Assembly (NCBI GenBank): GCA_963580285.1
Contig: OY757010.1
Location: 64,254,406-64,318,405 of the forward strand
Source of the DNA: Lucinisca nassula
Taxonomy: Eukaryota; Mollusca; Bivalvia; Lucinida; Lucinidae
Reading direction: 5' to 3'
Length of the DNA: 64,000 nt
Shown here piece after piece: positions 32,101 through 43,574 of this stretch. Position numbers and translations under genes: made by a program. The notes beneath the pieces are model-generated. The model ran no database searches. It was not told where the DNA came from and was given only the letters and a program-made list of their open reading frames with translations. How positions within the stretch are numbered: the first letter of the stretch is position 1; every line of letters starts with the position of its first letter.

Positions 32101-32384
32101 CATTACGCAAACACGCCTATACAAATACATTACCCCCTTTATCGCCGAAAAAAAAAATGAAAATCTTTTGAAGAAAAATTGTGATATTTTTCTTATTTCT
32201 GCTCAAAATATAGATTGTTGGCACTCGTTAGAACCGCCTCATCGAGGCGGTTCTAACGAGTACCAACAAGCTATATTTTAGAGCAGAAATAAGAAAAATA
32301 AGCTATACCCCCGGAAACCCCAGTTTTACTGTATAAAAGTGGGGTTCAAGGGGGGTCAAAATTATATAGGCGTGTTTTCGTGAT
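32101..32384. mobile_element. Hairpin MITE, family B, best preserved
   Basis: Ends cattacgcaaacacgcctat and ataggcgtgttttcgtgat. A perfect central palindrome, gcactcgttagaaccgcctc / gaggcggttctaacgagtac, and the secondary stem ccccagttttac/gtataaaagtgggg are visible. Good reference copy. Confidence 0.75.
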
Positions 32385-32429
32385 CTGTCGATGGTACTTA
32401 CCGCAAAGGCGATTAGCAACGACTCAGAT

Positions 32430-32655
32430 GACAATCTCCCTATTGGCTTCTTTTTGGACGAAAATTTGTAACATTTTTATTATTAATAAACCGAACATAG
32501 GTTGTGGGTGCTCATTAAAACCGCTTAATTGTGTCGGTTCTAACGACTCCCCATAGCCTGTGCCTTACAGCAGATATAAGGAAAATAATATATAGCGCCG
32601 TAAACCCACTTGTTTCTATATAAAGTGGGGTTTAGAGGGAGGTCCATTTAATGTG
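32430..32655 (-). mobile_element. Hairpin MITE, family A, inverted, degraded
   Basis: Palindrome gtgctcattaaaaccgctta / gtgtcggttctaacgactcc; stem ccacttgtttctatataaag/tgggg near the right end. Confidence 0.5.
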
Positions 32656-32740
32656 ATGCGGGGAACGCTAGAACCCGTTTCGATTTGACCTCTTGTGTCA
32701 ATTTTAGCCTCTTTCAACTCGGTCGATTGCCCATACGGTT

Positions 32741-33014
32741 AGCAACACGTGAACAAGTCCGTGAAATGAACACCCCTAAACCCCACTTCTAAAGAGAAAA
32801 CTGGAGTTTACGGGGGTATACATTAGTTTGCTTATTTCTGCTCTAAGATATAGGCCGTGGCTACTCGTTACAACCGCCTCATTGAGACGGTTCTAACGAG
32901 CAGCCACAACCTATAGAAATCCTATAAATAAAACAACATATATCACATATTTTCATCGGAAAAGCAGCTATATTGGAGATATGCACTATGTCACAAGGGT
33001 GCGTTAAAGTAAAG
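32741..33014 (+). mobile_element. Hairpin MITE, family A
   Basis: Starts caacacgtgaacaagtccgt; palindrome gctactcgttacaaccgcct / agacggttctaacgagcagc; ends atgtcacaagggtgcgtta. Confidence 0.6.
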
Positions 33015-33166
33015 AGCATTACTTCTCCCTTGCCACTTGATTTGTACTGAAGCCCATACTTGACTAATAAATAGGTAATGATACTAACCAATGAGCTACA
33101 ACTTTATACTGAACCTTTTATGCCAAACCAGGAACATACTTGGTCTTAAATGACATTTCAAGAGAA

Positions 33167-33446
33167 CATCACGAAAACGGGCCTATATAATTTTGACCCC
33201 CTTAAACCCTACTTTTATATAGCAAAACTGGGGTTTCCAGGGGGTAAACCTTATTTTTGTTATTTCTGCTCTAAAATATATGTTGTGGGTACTCGTTAGA
33301 ACCGCCTCGATGAGGAGGTTCTAACGGGTACCCACAATCTATATTTTGAGCAGAAATAAGAAAACTATCGCAATATTTCATCTGAAATTTTCCATCTATC
33401 GGTGGTAAAATTTGCAATGTATTTGAATAGGCGTGTTTTCGTATTG
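33167..33446. mobile_element. Hairpin MITE, family B, upstream of exon e
   Basis: Ends catcacgaaaacgggcctat and aataggcgtgttttcgtatt; palindrome ggtactcgttagaaccgcct / aggaggttctaacgggtacc. Confidence 0.7.
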
Positions 33447-33518
33447 ATAAACATAAGTGAGTGTTGCATTACATTGGTATCTTACCCCATTGCTATAATC
33501 GTTATTGTATTATGTCAG

Positions 33519-33627
33519 AGGTCCGTTGTTATGGTTGATCTTCTCGGACTGGACAAACTGGCAAGTTCTATGGCATTGTCAATGACTGTACAAGCAGCTG
33601 GTATACTTCTGGGTCCAACGATTTCAG
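33519..33627 (+). CDS. SLC16-like transporter exon e (TM11)
   Basis: Encodes RSVVMVDLLGLDKLASSMAL and SMTVQAAGILLGPTISG. The VDLLGLDKL stretch and the LLGPxIxG ending are hallmarks of the SLC16 C-terminal half. It enters in phase 0 after attatgtcag and leaves in phase 1 at tca g|gtttgt. A family B MITE ends only 73 bases upstream of the acceptor. Confidence 0.9.
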
Positions 33628-33689
33628 GTTTGTATCGATTCCCATTTTTGATATGCAAAGTTCTTATGCCGAAGCTAAAAAAGAAGTGA

Positions 33690-33894
33690 AGGAAAGATGT
33701 AGAATCGACACAATTGCCCCACACATTCAGTCAGAGGCACCAAAGACAAAAACAAACACGAACATGAAATAGCAACTAAACCCTGATGAAAACGCTACCA
33801 GCGGAAAGCCAAAAGGGCAGTTACTTTCCCTCAAAATGGTCATCCAAAATAAAATATATAAGCTGTACACACATGCTAAGACGAACTATAACAA
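33690..33894 (-). mobile_element. Naiad 3' UTR, distal half
   Basis: Reverse complement of the terminal 3' UTR (gtagaatcgacacaattgcc, gggcagttactttccctc). It continues at 35743-36000 (aaccgcgacagcagtactgc), so a single Naiad fragment was split by the Helentron-like element between. Confidence 0.6.
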
Positions 33895-35742
33895 CAAGAG
33901 GGCCATGATGGCCCTGGATCGCTCACCTGATCCATATAACAAGTGGGCCCCGAGGAGGGCCATTTTTGGCCCCAGGGCTATACATGTAATGTGCATAATG
34001 TTGGTTGGTTGGTTGGTTGATTTGAGGTTTAACGTCCCCGTCAACACTGTAAAGGTCATTTTGGAGACGTTGCTTCCAATTCTCGCACCGCGGTTCCTGG
34101 ACAGGCTTAGATCCTCTAAGCGGTTTACCAGTACTAGTGTGCGGGCCGGAATCAGATCTGCGTGGAAGCATCATGCAGCCCATATATTTCTTCAAGCCCC
34201 TATGGGCGGGGGCTTACGTGCATAATGTTGAGGGAGGTCTAAAAAGGTGAAGCTTCATACCAAATATCAACAAAGGATACAATTTGAACAATCTTGGCAA
34301 AGGTCCACTAGATGAAGCTACACACCAAATATCAAAGACCTCGGCCTTGCGGTTTCAGAGAAGATTTTTTTAAAGATAAATGGCCCCGGGGTGGGGGGGG
34401 GGGGGGCATTTTTGGCCCCAGGGCTATAATTTAAACAATCTTGATAGAGGTCCCTTAGATGAAGCTTCACACCAAATAAGTCTATGTAATACCAAAGGGC
34501 CCCGGGGCGAGGGCATTTTTGGCCCCAGCACTATAATGCCCGGGGCGGGGGCATTTTTGGCCCCAGCACTATAATTTGAACAATCTTGGTAGAGGTCCAC
34601 TAGATGAAGCTTCACACCAAATATCAAAGACCTAGGCCTTGTGGTTTCACAGAAGATGACTTTTAAAGATTTTCCATATATAAGCCTATGTAAAACCAAA
34701 GGGCCCCGGAGCGGGGGCATTTTTGGTCTCAGGGCTATAATTTGAACATTCTTGGTAGAGGTCCACTAGATAAAGCTTCATACAAAAAATCAAAGACCTA
34801 GGCCTTGTGGTTTCAGAGAAGAAGATTTTTAAAGATTTTCTCTATATAAGTCTATGAAAAACCAAAGGGCCCCAGAGCGGGGGCATTTTTGGCCCCAGGG
34901 CTATAATCAGAACAATCTTGGTAGAGGTCTACTAGATGAAGCTTCATGCCAAATATCAAAGACCTGGGCCTTGCTGTTTTAGAGTAGAAGATCTTTAAAG
35001 ATTTTCCCTATACAAGTCTATGAAAAACCAAAGGGCCCCGGGGTTGGGGCATTTTTGGCCCCAGCACTATAATTTGAACAATCTTGGAAGGGGTCCACTA
35101 GATGAAGCTTCATACCAAATATCAAAGACCTGGGCCTTGTGGTTTCAGAGAAGAAGCTTTTTAAAGATTTTCCCTATATAATCCTATGTAAAATCATAGG
35201 GCCCCGGGGCGGGGGCATTTTTGGCCCGCGCACTATAATTTGAACAATCTTGGTAGGGGTCCACTAGATGAAGCTTCATACCAAATATTTAAGACCTGGG
35301 CCTTGTGGTTTCAGAGAAGAAGATTTTTTAAGATTTTCCCTATATAATCCTATGTAAAACCAAAGGGCCCCGGGGCGGGGGCATTTTTGGCCCCAGCATT
35401 ATAATTTGAACAATCTTGGTAGGGGTCCACTAGATGAAGTTTCATACCAAATATCAAAGACCTGGGCCTTGTGGTTTCAGCGAAGAAGATTTTTTAAATT
35501 TTCAGTGAAAAAAAATCTAGTTTTGGCTCCCGTGACCTTGGTGTGCAATGGACCGTGACCATTTGAACAACTTTGAAAGGGGGCCACCTAAGGATCATTC
35601 TTGTGAAGTGTGGTTAAAATGCGATCAGTGGTTTAGGAGGAGATGTCGTTTGAAGAAATTGTTTACGGACGGACGCACGCACGCACGGACGGACGAAAAG
35701 TGATCCCAAAAGCTCACCTCGTCATTACATGACAGGTGAGCT
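33895..35742 (-). mobile_element. Helentron-like element, complete, inverted
   Basis: On the minus strand it starts agctcacctgtcatgtaatg acgaggtgagc and tccgtccgtgcg. It has about seven 165-bp tandem units and ends caggtgagcgatcc, hairpin agggccatcatggccct, CTTG. The flanks aactataacaa and aaaaacaaaccgcgac rejoin to the Naiad 3' UTR without duplication. A SINE-1 is nested at 34004-34217. The ORFs of 62-129 residues are repeat shadows. Confidence 0.65.
34004..34217 (-). mobile_element. SINE-1, internally deleted, with 13-bp target duplication
   Basis: Flanked by gtgcataatgttg at 33991-34003 and 34218-34230. The middle part (tgggacttttacccg... to ...ggaccgtcc) is missing. The direct repeats prove retrotransposition into the Helentron-like element. 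Confidence 0.75.
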
Positions 35743-36000
35743 AAAAACAAACCGCGACAGCAGTACTGCCTTGGAACGGTCAGTAAAATGTATTTAACGG
35801 GGGAGTTGGGGGGTGGGGTTCTTACATCGATTTTATTGGCCACAATGCTCGCTCCTGGTTCTGTCGCGGTTTAGTCAAATAATTTGTTCAATCCTTACGA
35901 TCATCAGTGCTACATCTCCGAGAACATAAAAATCAAACGATTACTATGGCCACAGTCCTCTTCACACTTAGCTCTGTTGTGGTTTAGATAAACAATCTTT
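35743..36000 (-). mobile_element. Naiad 3' UTR, proximal part
   Basis: ccttggaacggtcagtaaaa, tcgattttattggccacaat and aataatttgttcaatcc match the 3' UTR block in reverse. The 72-codon ORF is a UTR shadow. Confidence 0.55.
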
Positions 36001-36009
36001 AACAAGTTT

Positions 36010-36455
36010 CAAACGCTTGAAGCAGATAAGTTCTGAATAATTAGATCCTTTGAAAGCAAAGAATACACCAAATATACGAAAATAGCAGACTCGGTTTTAT
36101 TGAGTCTGTTCATGACCAGTACTGAAATGTGCTACACTGGCCACGCCCCCTAGCACCGGCATAAGCAGAACTCTATTTTTCAAAATGATTCTAAATGAAC
36201 TCAATGATCCCAAAGGACCAGAAAATATAATCTGCACTATGATGAATGTACGGGGAGACTTTTTGCGGCCGCCACACGGCACAGCACCAGCTGCAGTGAA
36301 GACAAATAAGTTCTAAATAGTTAGATCCTTTGGAAGCAAAGAATACACCAAGTAAACGGAAATGGCAGACTCGGTTTTATTGAGTCTGTTCATGACCAGT
36401 ACTGAAATGTGCTACACCGGCCACGCCCCCTATCACCGGCTTTAGCAGAACTTAA
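36010..36455. repeat. Two-copy tandem repeat with agactc hairpin
   Basis: About 285-bp spacing between two copies (36019 and 36303) starting gataagttctgaataattag or its variant, each with agactcggttttattgagtct, a 7-bp stem, and accggccacgccccctatca. Inverted relatives occur at 44905-45345. Confidence 0.6.
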
Positions 36456-37437
36456 GCAAAAATGCATTACATTTTATCCAAAATGAATATGTCTAATGAG
36501 CACCGGTTTCTGCATTTTGCGTTTCAAAATTGTCTTTAACCACCGGTATAAAACTGTGTCTCAGAGAATGCTTACTTGTTGTGCAGGAAAACGATCTTAC
36601 AGCTTCGGAGTTTGGATAGAATTGAGTACAATACACCCAGACTTAGTGGACCTCGCCAGCGACTTATTAGTGTACGCGACCATTAAGGCTACCACGATTA
36701 ATCGTATAATCGATCGATGAATTCCACAAAAATAATTATCACTTCTGATTTGCTTTTAATCGATTACTTGATAGGTACAATTTACTACCCAAAGTCATGC
36801 CTAAAATAGCTGGGTGAGTGGCAAACAGTGCAGATCCTGATGAGACGCCGCATTCTCATCTCGGTCTACACTGTTTGCTCAGGCCTGTCTGTTCAAATAT
36901 ACATATGGTAAAGTGCAACATATGGTAAGAGTCATGCTCAGACAGAAAGTCAGACAGGTAAAATGATGACAAAAATCTTAGCGATTACTAATCGATTATC
37001 GATCGCAATGAAGGACTGATAATCGATTATCTTTTCAGCTCCGATTAGCCAGCCTTAGGCTGACCATATAGGCCGTATCCTATATTTTATTCCAGGATAA
37101 TGCCAACGCTTTTGCATAATTTGTGTATTCTATATTTTCTGAAAATTAAGAAGAAGAGTAGCACTACCTGATATATTTTTCGCTTCTTGTACCGCTTGTT
37201 GGCTTTTACTTAGAACCTGTTGTTTTTTTGTTTTTTTTTTTCGTCCGTGACGTGATGGTGTATTTTTGCTCTGGTGTTTATTTCTCCTCTGTCAGATAAG
37301 AACGGACCCCTATTGATAAGGATTACAAAATATTTTGCCAATGTTTCTTTTTTTTATTTATTGTCTTGGGTGCAACAAAAGGGTAGGTGTTACTAAATAC
37401 GCCTCAAATGAGCAGCGATAAAAGCCAACATAACACT
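36456..37437. other. Intron e stretch with one palindromic microelement
   Basis: 36827-36886 has tggcaaacagtgcagatcct / gtctacactgtttgctcag around gagacgccgc. Repeats of taatcgattatcgatc type appear near 36980-37035. No exon recognised. Confidence 0.4.
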
Positions 37438-37705
37438 CATTACGTAAACTCGCCCATACAACTACGTTGTAAATTTAATAGCAAAAAAAAAAAGAGAAAA
37501 TTCTAAGATGGAAAATTGTGATAGTTTTTCTATTTCCGTTCAAAATATAGTATGTGTGTACATATTAGAACCGCCTCATCGAGGAAGTTCTCACAAATAC
37601 CCACAATCTATATTTAAGACCAGAAATAAGGGGAATAAGGTATTTACCCTTGTTAACCCTAGTGTCACTTTATAAAAGCTGGGGTCAAATTATATTTCCG
37701 TTATG
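37438..37705. mobile_element. Hairpin MITE, family B, degraded
   Basis: Start cattacgtaaactcgcccat; the palindrome retains gaaccgcctcatcgagg. It lies 196 bases upstream of the last SLC16 exon. Confidence 0.55.
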
Positions 37706-37900
37706 TTCACTTCCTGTTGGTCAAATGGCATCCGTGCAGCGCGCAGCGAATAGAGATCAGACTGGCTTAAGTTTTTCCTATCGTTCACAACCGATAATAT
37801 GTCTTCTGTGTTGGGATGAAAGTATGTCTAATGATTGCATTTATATAACAATAAAATGCAGCATTATCCCGATAATGTTACTTTGGTTCATGTGTTTCAG

Positions 37901-38067
37901 GTTTACTGAAGGATATATATGGTTCGTATGATGGTGCGTTTTATTTTGGAGGATCAGCTATACTGGCAGGCGCTTGCATAATGGCTGGCGGAAATATACG
38001 AAAAATGTACCTTGACAGACAAGAGAAAATCAAAAAGATAACTTGTAAAGAAGACAGTAGTTTATGA
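37901..38067 (+). CDS. SLC16-like transporter last exon (TM12 and C-tail)
   Basis: Completes Gly, then LLKDIYGSYDGAFYFGG, TM12 (SAILAGACIMAGG) and a short basic tail IRKMYLDRQEKIKKITCKED ending before TGA at 38065-38067. The D-x-Y-x-S-Y-D-x-x-F pattern is typical of the last SLC16 exon. The acceptor is atgtgtttcag. No AATAAA is obvious in the next 400 bases (attaaa-like sequence at about 38465), so the polyadenylation site is uncertain. Confidence 0.9.
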
Positions 38068-38607
38068 ACTAAAAACAGCTTTTAGAGATCATAATGGATA
38101 TTTTCATACATGCCCTTTTCTATATTCTAGGTCAAAAAAGTAACTGTACCAACTTCCGGGTAAATTTCAGTAGCTATCCGGTAGCTATTCAGCTAAAAAC
38201 GGTTGGTGACATGCGCATCGGACGTTTAGGTACATAATGCACAACTTTGCCCACACTATTCTGCTCAAGAGTTGTCTTGCAATATGAACATAGAAAGGTT
38301 TTGCAAGGAGTTTGGCATTGCGCATGCGCAGATATTATTTTATATCTGAGATGCTAGATCATTTCCACCGAACATCAAAACTCACTTGACCTTTACAGCA
38401 TCTCATGATCTAGCACTACAATCAAGGCTTTAATTTGTGAAATTCTTAGATTATTTCCCTTTCAATTAAAAATATAGCAATATTCAAACTGTTGTTATTT
38501 CTATACCTGTCGTTCATTTTTTTGAAATTTCTTTAAAAACCGCTTTGTTGCCACCATCGTTGTTGACCATGATGGAAAATAAGGTAGAAAATTCATGTAG
38601 CATGTAC
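38068..38607 (+). other. SLC16 3' UTR and downstream sequence
   Basis: Presumed 3' UTR begins after the stop; no convincing polyadenylation signal is seen. The duplicated words gagatgctagatcat and gcatctcatgatctagca (38347-38414) could form a hairpin. Confidence 0.35.
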
Positions 38608-38893
38608 GCCCCCCGTCCATACGGGCTTGAAGAAATATATGGGCTGCATGATGCTTCCACGCAGAGCTGATTCCGACCCGCACACGAGTACTGGTAAACC
38701 GCCTAGAGGATCTAAGCCTGCCCAGGTAAAGCGGTGCGAGTCGGCCCGTCCATCTGGTTTCATTGGTCGATAAGGCTTGAGATGTCATTTTATCACAGTG
38801 TCGGGTAAAAGGCCCATAAAATTGGAAGCAATGTCTCCAAAATGACCTTTACAGTGTTGACGGGACGTTAAACCTCAAATCAAACGAACAAAT
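38608..38893 (+). mobile_element. SINE-1 copy
   Basis: cgccccccgtccatacgggc to gacgggacgttaaacctcaa plus a caaacgaac tail. About 15 bases near the cgtccat...ggtttcattgg junction are deleted. Confidence 0.65.
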
Positions 38894-39384
38894 CATGTAG
38901 CATGTAGCACTCCCAATTGCAGTTTTCTATGGAGTTCAATTGAAAGCAGCATTATGCCTACAACTTCAAAAAATCAGATGCGGCCTATACGTGATCGTCT
39001 GTTTCTCTTAGCAAATAGAACTAAAGTTCCAAATCTTTTGTGAATAAACACAAAGGGTATCTAATAAAAGGTTACATGTATCAAATTTGAGAAATCTTGT
39101 CCTAATTGGGAATTTATGGTGGTAAATCTTGGCTTTTTTAATGATTTATTCTGCGAAATTGTCACAGTGAGACATTGGGTGTTTAAAACAATAGCCTACG
39201 CCGGCGAGATTACATAAACAAACACAGTTTGAATTTTTGCATGACAAAAATGAGTCCTCTAATCAAAACAAAACAAATGATGTGTATTTTCATTTGTAGG
39301 AACTATGGTAACCAAAGCAATTTATGTACAGGAATTTTTTGACCGAGTATATTTCATAGAGTAATAAGAAAGTACAAACTGGGT

Positions 39385-40000
39385 GGTGGTAGCTGGCAAC
39401 GGCTGCAACGCCAAGCCATACAGGAATAACGGTCTGACCGACTGTGCCACAACGCTCCTAAAAAGGAGTTTCATGGAACATTGTTTAGGTCATTTTTCCT
39501 GTATGACGCGTCAGATCGAGTTACACTCGGATTTATATGATGGATTCCTGGATCCTATGGAAAATGAAGCTTGCAAGTATATTATTAAAAAATTAAGATC
39601 TGCCAAACGTCAACAGACAACCGGCCTTGGATCATCTTCCTAAAAAATCGTAGAGAACAGAAAGTATAAAGATTCGAACTCACGCTGACAATGGCTACCG
39701 CGCTTAGCCATACAGGAATAACGGTCTAACCGACTGCGCCACTACGCTCCTCGAAAAAGGAATTTCACGGAGTAGTGTTTATCTCTTTTTTTCTGCAATG
39801 CCCTTCAGATAGAGTTAATAAGTACCGTTGTGCGTTGGCACACTCGGATTTATATCATGGATGCCTGCGTTCCATGGATACCGAAGCTGGCAAATATTAT
39901 ATTTATAATTTACGAGACCTGGGCCCAACTATTAGAATGAAAATAGTCGCAGTAAGGTCAGAGTGTTGTGAAAAACTAAAGACGGTTATCTTGGAAACAT
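39385..40000. mobile_element. Pair of related tRNA-headed SINE-like repeats
   Basis: Two copies share agccatacaggaataacggt, ctgaccgactgygccacwac, gctcct and cactcggatttatat (39399-39600 and 39682-39905). On the minus strand the head reads aggagcgtagtggcgcagtc, an A-box-like tRNA segment. The ORFs of 86 and 75 residues across them resemble each other only because of this duplication. Confidence 0.5.
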
Positions 40001-40014
40001 AGGTTGGGCTTGGC

Positions 40015-40082
40015 AAAGAGTGTAGACCCTGATTAGACGCCGCAGAATCCGGCGTCTGGTAAAAATCTACACTATTTGATTG
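40015..40082. repeat. Palindromic gtgtagacc microelement
   Basis: ggcaaagagtgtagaccctg and aaaaatctacactatttga are inverted around agacgccgcagaatccggcg tct. Confidence 0.55.
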
Positions 40083-40186
40083 AAAACTGGCATTTAAGAG
40101 AATAATGAAACAGTTTAGGACTATTTCCCCTACATACACTCGGAGGCAATAGACCCACCAGTTTTTTGTTGTTTGTTTTTAAATCA

Positions 40187-40321
40187 CATTATATTTTGAG
40201 CAGAAATGAGAAAAATATCACAATTTTTCATTTTAAAATTTTCGGTTTTTTTTTTTTTTTTGGGGGGGGGGGGGGGGCGATAAAAGTTACATTGTATTTG
40301 TATAGGCGTGTTTTCGTAATG
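40187..40321. mobile_element. Hairpin MITE, family B, right half
   Basis: Starts within the ttttgagcagaaatgagaaa segment and ends tataggcgtgttttcgtaat. It contains a T run next to a G run (40246-40277). Confidence 0.55.
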
Positions 40322-41108
40322 GTTATTCAAAGAAACAAAATGATGTGGACATAACAAATGTCTACAACATTTTTAGTACTAAATACAATATTATCAACAG
40401 TCGGTCGATAGTGAACAAAAGACTGAACGTTTGGCTTACTGTAAACTGCCTAATAACTGCCTAGATACATCCGTGAGAAAATATTGCTCCATATTCAAAA
40501 TGGTTTCAAAAGTTCCTCATATCTAAACATGATATTACAGACGGAAGAAAATATTATAACTTGTATGTTCTATCAATTTATTATATCTATAGTTTTCCTC
40601 GTATCTAAAAATGACACTGCCGATGAAACAAAATATTAAAGCTTGTATGTTTTATTAAGAAGGAAGATTAGATCATGGAAGATGAGCTGAGGGTCTCATG
40701 GAAGATTAGCTATTACATGTATTTTTGTATGTGCTAAATGTTGCTACCCTCACTAAATAAAGTCCCTACTTACTTACTGACTTACTTACTTTCTTACTTC
40801 TCTCAATTTATTTAATGAACGCACCTTTCCTCCTGTTTACTTTTATAAATTTTACAAATGGATTCTGGTTCGTCTTGATTAACATGATTAAGAATACATG
40901 GTGTGTCATTCTTGCGCTGTTTGTATTAATAAGAAGTTGTTTTTAGACAATATCTTTATCGCATCGTTTTGACAGTTATCATAGAACTCACGGGATCTCC
41001 GATCTGGGTTATCGATCATGATACAGACATATATGTTGGGGGCATGTGCAGTCGCAGGAGTAGGGTATTCAGGCTACCTATTTGCTTTGCAGAGCCGAGC
41101 TAAAACAA
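40322..41108. other. Unassigned stretch
   Basis: AT-rich with a tacttact microsatellite near 40767-40795. No gene or named repeat recognised. Confidence 0.35.
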
Positions 41109-41350
41109 ATACGCCTTTCTTTTGCGTAACTATGCCCTTTTTCGCATTACTACGATTTTTTTTTTGCGTTACTACGTCTTTCTTTCGCATTAGTATGCAC
41201 TTCTTTCGCGTTACTACGCCTTGTTTTTGCGTTACTACGCCTTTTTTGCGTAGCTTCGCCCTCTGATTGGCGTTACTGCGTATTTTGTTTTGCGTTCCTA
41301 TGCCTTTTTTGCGTTATTGCGCCTTTTGTTTCGCGTTACTACGCCTTTAC
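41109..41350. repeat. 18-bp minisatellite
   Basis: About twelve imperfect copies of ttgcgttactacgccttt. The 82-codon ORF at 41018-41266 is a reading of this array. Confidence 0.75.
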
Positions 41351-42679
41351 AGTATTTTATTTTCTCGTACATTAGCCAAATAGGCTTTCGTATCTGCAGT
41401 GTTAACAATCTCACGCCTGAGTTTTCTTAAACGGGTTCTCTCCATTTCTTGATTTGGGGCAATTCATTTACAGGATGGCGAACATCTTTGATTCTCGGAT
41501 GAGACAGTTCATTTTTGGCCGTCCCATCCGGATATAGATTTAATCGCCATTACAAAGCGTAAGCTGGCCATTTTGTTTTCTACAAAAGCAAGTAATGACC
41601 TCTTATTTATGAATCGATGCGTCATTCGGTCAGATAAGCATGATACCCAGACATTTAATGGTCTTGTCCAGAAAAGTATTTTTCATCACAGCTTTCTTTC
41701 TCTGATGATTTTAACACAATTAAGAAATCATATGTAGACCACCTTGTATTGTAGTAAGCTGCTTGCATTTACTTAGGCAGCAACTGGTGTGATTTTCTAC
41801 TCTGGTTATCGAATGCTCAACCAGACGATCTAATGCTTAACCAGAAAATTTTGGCAGTTGAGGAGTTTTTCGCAGAAATTAAAACTCCAAAACCTGTTTT
41901 ATTTCATTTCAGTCAATTACCGGACCATTGATAAAACAAACACAGCGTAAAAGTCAGTGAAAATAATTCGGTACTATGATTCTGGAGCCTGAAAATGTTT
42001 CCATAAAATACTATGTTATTATCGAATCAATAACACACTGCTTATCAGGTTGGCTAAAAATGGTTCCGTAGAACAAGGTGCGGGTGATTCTGGGGCCGTC
42101 GAGATGAAAACAGATCCGCTTCATAGTTGCAAGTTTTGTTATCATTTCTATAGATCTAATGCGTAACCAACCATTTTCGACCTTTTCCGTGGTGATTTCT
42201 CGCTAGTGCTGCATTGACAAGCAAAATATCCACAACACATATAACCATATATGCTTATTGTGTGTGCATGTTAATACGCTGAACTTGTAGCAAAGCGCAA
42301 TATTAAATAAAAGGCAACAAACACCTCGAAAAACCACTCGTTTTCTAAGGCTTCAGTTCACCTTCAGCAGGAGAAACTAAATTTAGCCAAAATGTGTGAA
42401 GTACGGGATTTGGTATTTGCTCCAAAGATGCCGATATCAATGGGCTCCTGAATGTAATTCCCCGTTTTTTAAATAACTTCCTCGTACAAATTATATAACT
42501 TATGAAACACAGAAAACGCAGAATTTCTTTACCTTTTTTAGCGATCTAATTCCTCACCGGATGTCGCTCTAATTGCTTCACGCTCTTACCCAATGGTTAT
42601 GCATTCTATCGTTCCGTAGGCGTGATCACGAAGAACTGTTTCATTGCAGCCCTTGTTAAAACTTTTTTCTGTGATTCCG
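41351..42679. other. Unassigned stretch of 1.3 kb
   Basis: No open frame above 60 codons, no splice-flanked exon and no repeat that I recognise. Short internal words such as gatctaatgc and gaatgctcaaccag recur. Confidence 0.35.
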
Positions 42680-42850
42680 AAGTGAGTGAGTGTGTTTGAG
42701 TTATACGTCCCACCAACAGCTAAGGTCATACGGAGATGGGACCTCGGTTTAAAGACCCACCCGAAAGTCTTGAGAAGCCCTGGATCGATCCTGCGAGCCC
42801 TGGTTTACACGGCGAGTAGCGTAACCACTGCACCACGAAGGCTTCTAATC
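42680..42850 (-). mobile_element. tRNA-headed SINE, short type
   Basis: The minus strand begins gaagccttcgtggtgcagtg gttacgctactcgccgtg with a gcaggatcgatccagggc B-box-like segment and ends acgtataactcaaacacact. It is 5'-tRNA-like but not a functional tRNA. Confidence 0.55.
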
Positions 42851-42937
42851 CCGATTATGAACACAGACGGTTGATGTTTGAAAACACTGCGTGTTATTCA
42901 ACGTGCAATATCTAGCATGCAGCAGATGTGACTCATA

Positions 42938-43203
42938 GTGAAAAAACACCCCTTTGCAAATGTGGCCGCCTTGAACCCCACTTTTATATTGTAATAGTAA
43001 AACTGTGGTTTACAGGGTAAAGATTATTTTCTTATCTCTGCTCTAACATATAGATTGTGGGTACTCGTGAGAAGTGCCTCAATGAGGCGGCTCTTACGTG
43101 TACCCACAATCTATATTTTGCAGCAATAAGAAAAAATAACACAATATTTCGTCTTAAAATTTGCATTTATTCGGCGGTAAAATTTTCAATGGTTTCGTAA
43201 TGA
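42938..43203. mobile_element. Hairpin MITE, family B, degraded
   Basis: Start gtgaaaaaacacccctttg; palindrome gggtactcgtgagaagtgcc / ggcggctcttacgtgtaccc; end tggtttcgtaatg. Confidence 0.55.
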
Positions 43204-43252
43204 TTGCAACCAATCCGACAAATCCGAAGTCAATTAAAACAAAATGAGGATT

Positions 43253-43300
43253 GTTTTTTTTTTTTTTTTTTCTGTTTTTTTTTTTTTTTTTTTTTTTTTC
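43253..43300. repeat. Poly-T tract
   Basis: Nearly pure T interrupted by tctg. The phenylalanine- and lysine-rich ORFs here are not genes. Confidence 0.8.
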
Positions 43301-43574
43301 AAAACAGAAAGTAGCAATTCGAAAGTCAAGATGTATAGAAAAATTACAGCTTACTGGCCAGATAAAGTCCTTTCTTTCTTTCTCTTTATACTGCGACACC
43401 TCTCTCGAGGATTATGGACAAGTGTACATTACACGAAGTCCAGGTTTGCAGGATGAAAGCCTACACAGTAACCATTTAAGTATGGAAGGGATCTTTTAGC
43501 TGCACTGGGGATGTTCTCCCTGCAAAGGGACACCCAGTCAGCGTTTGATCCAAGGACGGTGCAATTTGTGGCAT

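Larger units (their letters stand above)
10863..38067 (+). other. SLC16 (monocarboxylate transporter-like) gene, 5' incomplete
   Basis: Six exons (10863-10979, 15355-15498, 27637-27898, 30540-31221, 33519-33627, 37901-38067) join to 1481 nt: two bases completing a codon, 492 codons and TGA. Every junction keeps frame and uses gt/ag. The product is a plasma-membrane 12-TM MFS protein of the SLC16 type. Members carry lactate, pyruvate, thyroid hormone or other carboxylate and aromatic substrates; the substrate here cannot be told. The family TM5 signature is intact as YFDKRRSLAFGLASAG. A D-x3-R pair in TM8 matches the spacing of the essential MCT1 pair. The TM1 signature and start codon are absent, so at least one exon lies upstream. 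Introns (about 1.9 to 12.1 kb) are filled with SINEs, MITEs, Naiad and Helentron-like elements. Confidence 0.9.

Noticed and set aside
34380..34720. ORFs of 64 to 98 codons in the 34-35 kb region
   Set aside because: They translate tandem units of the Helentron-like element and recur in every array.
43244..43499. Phenylalanine-rich ORFs and antisense lysine-rich ORF
   Set aside because: They cross a poly-T tract and show no family resemblance.
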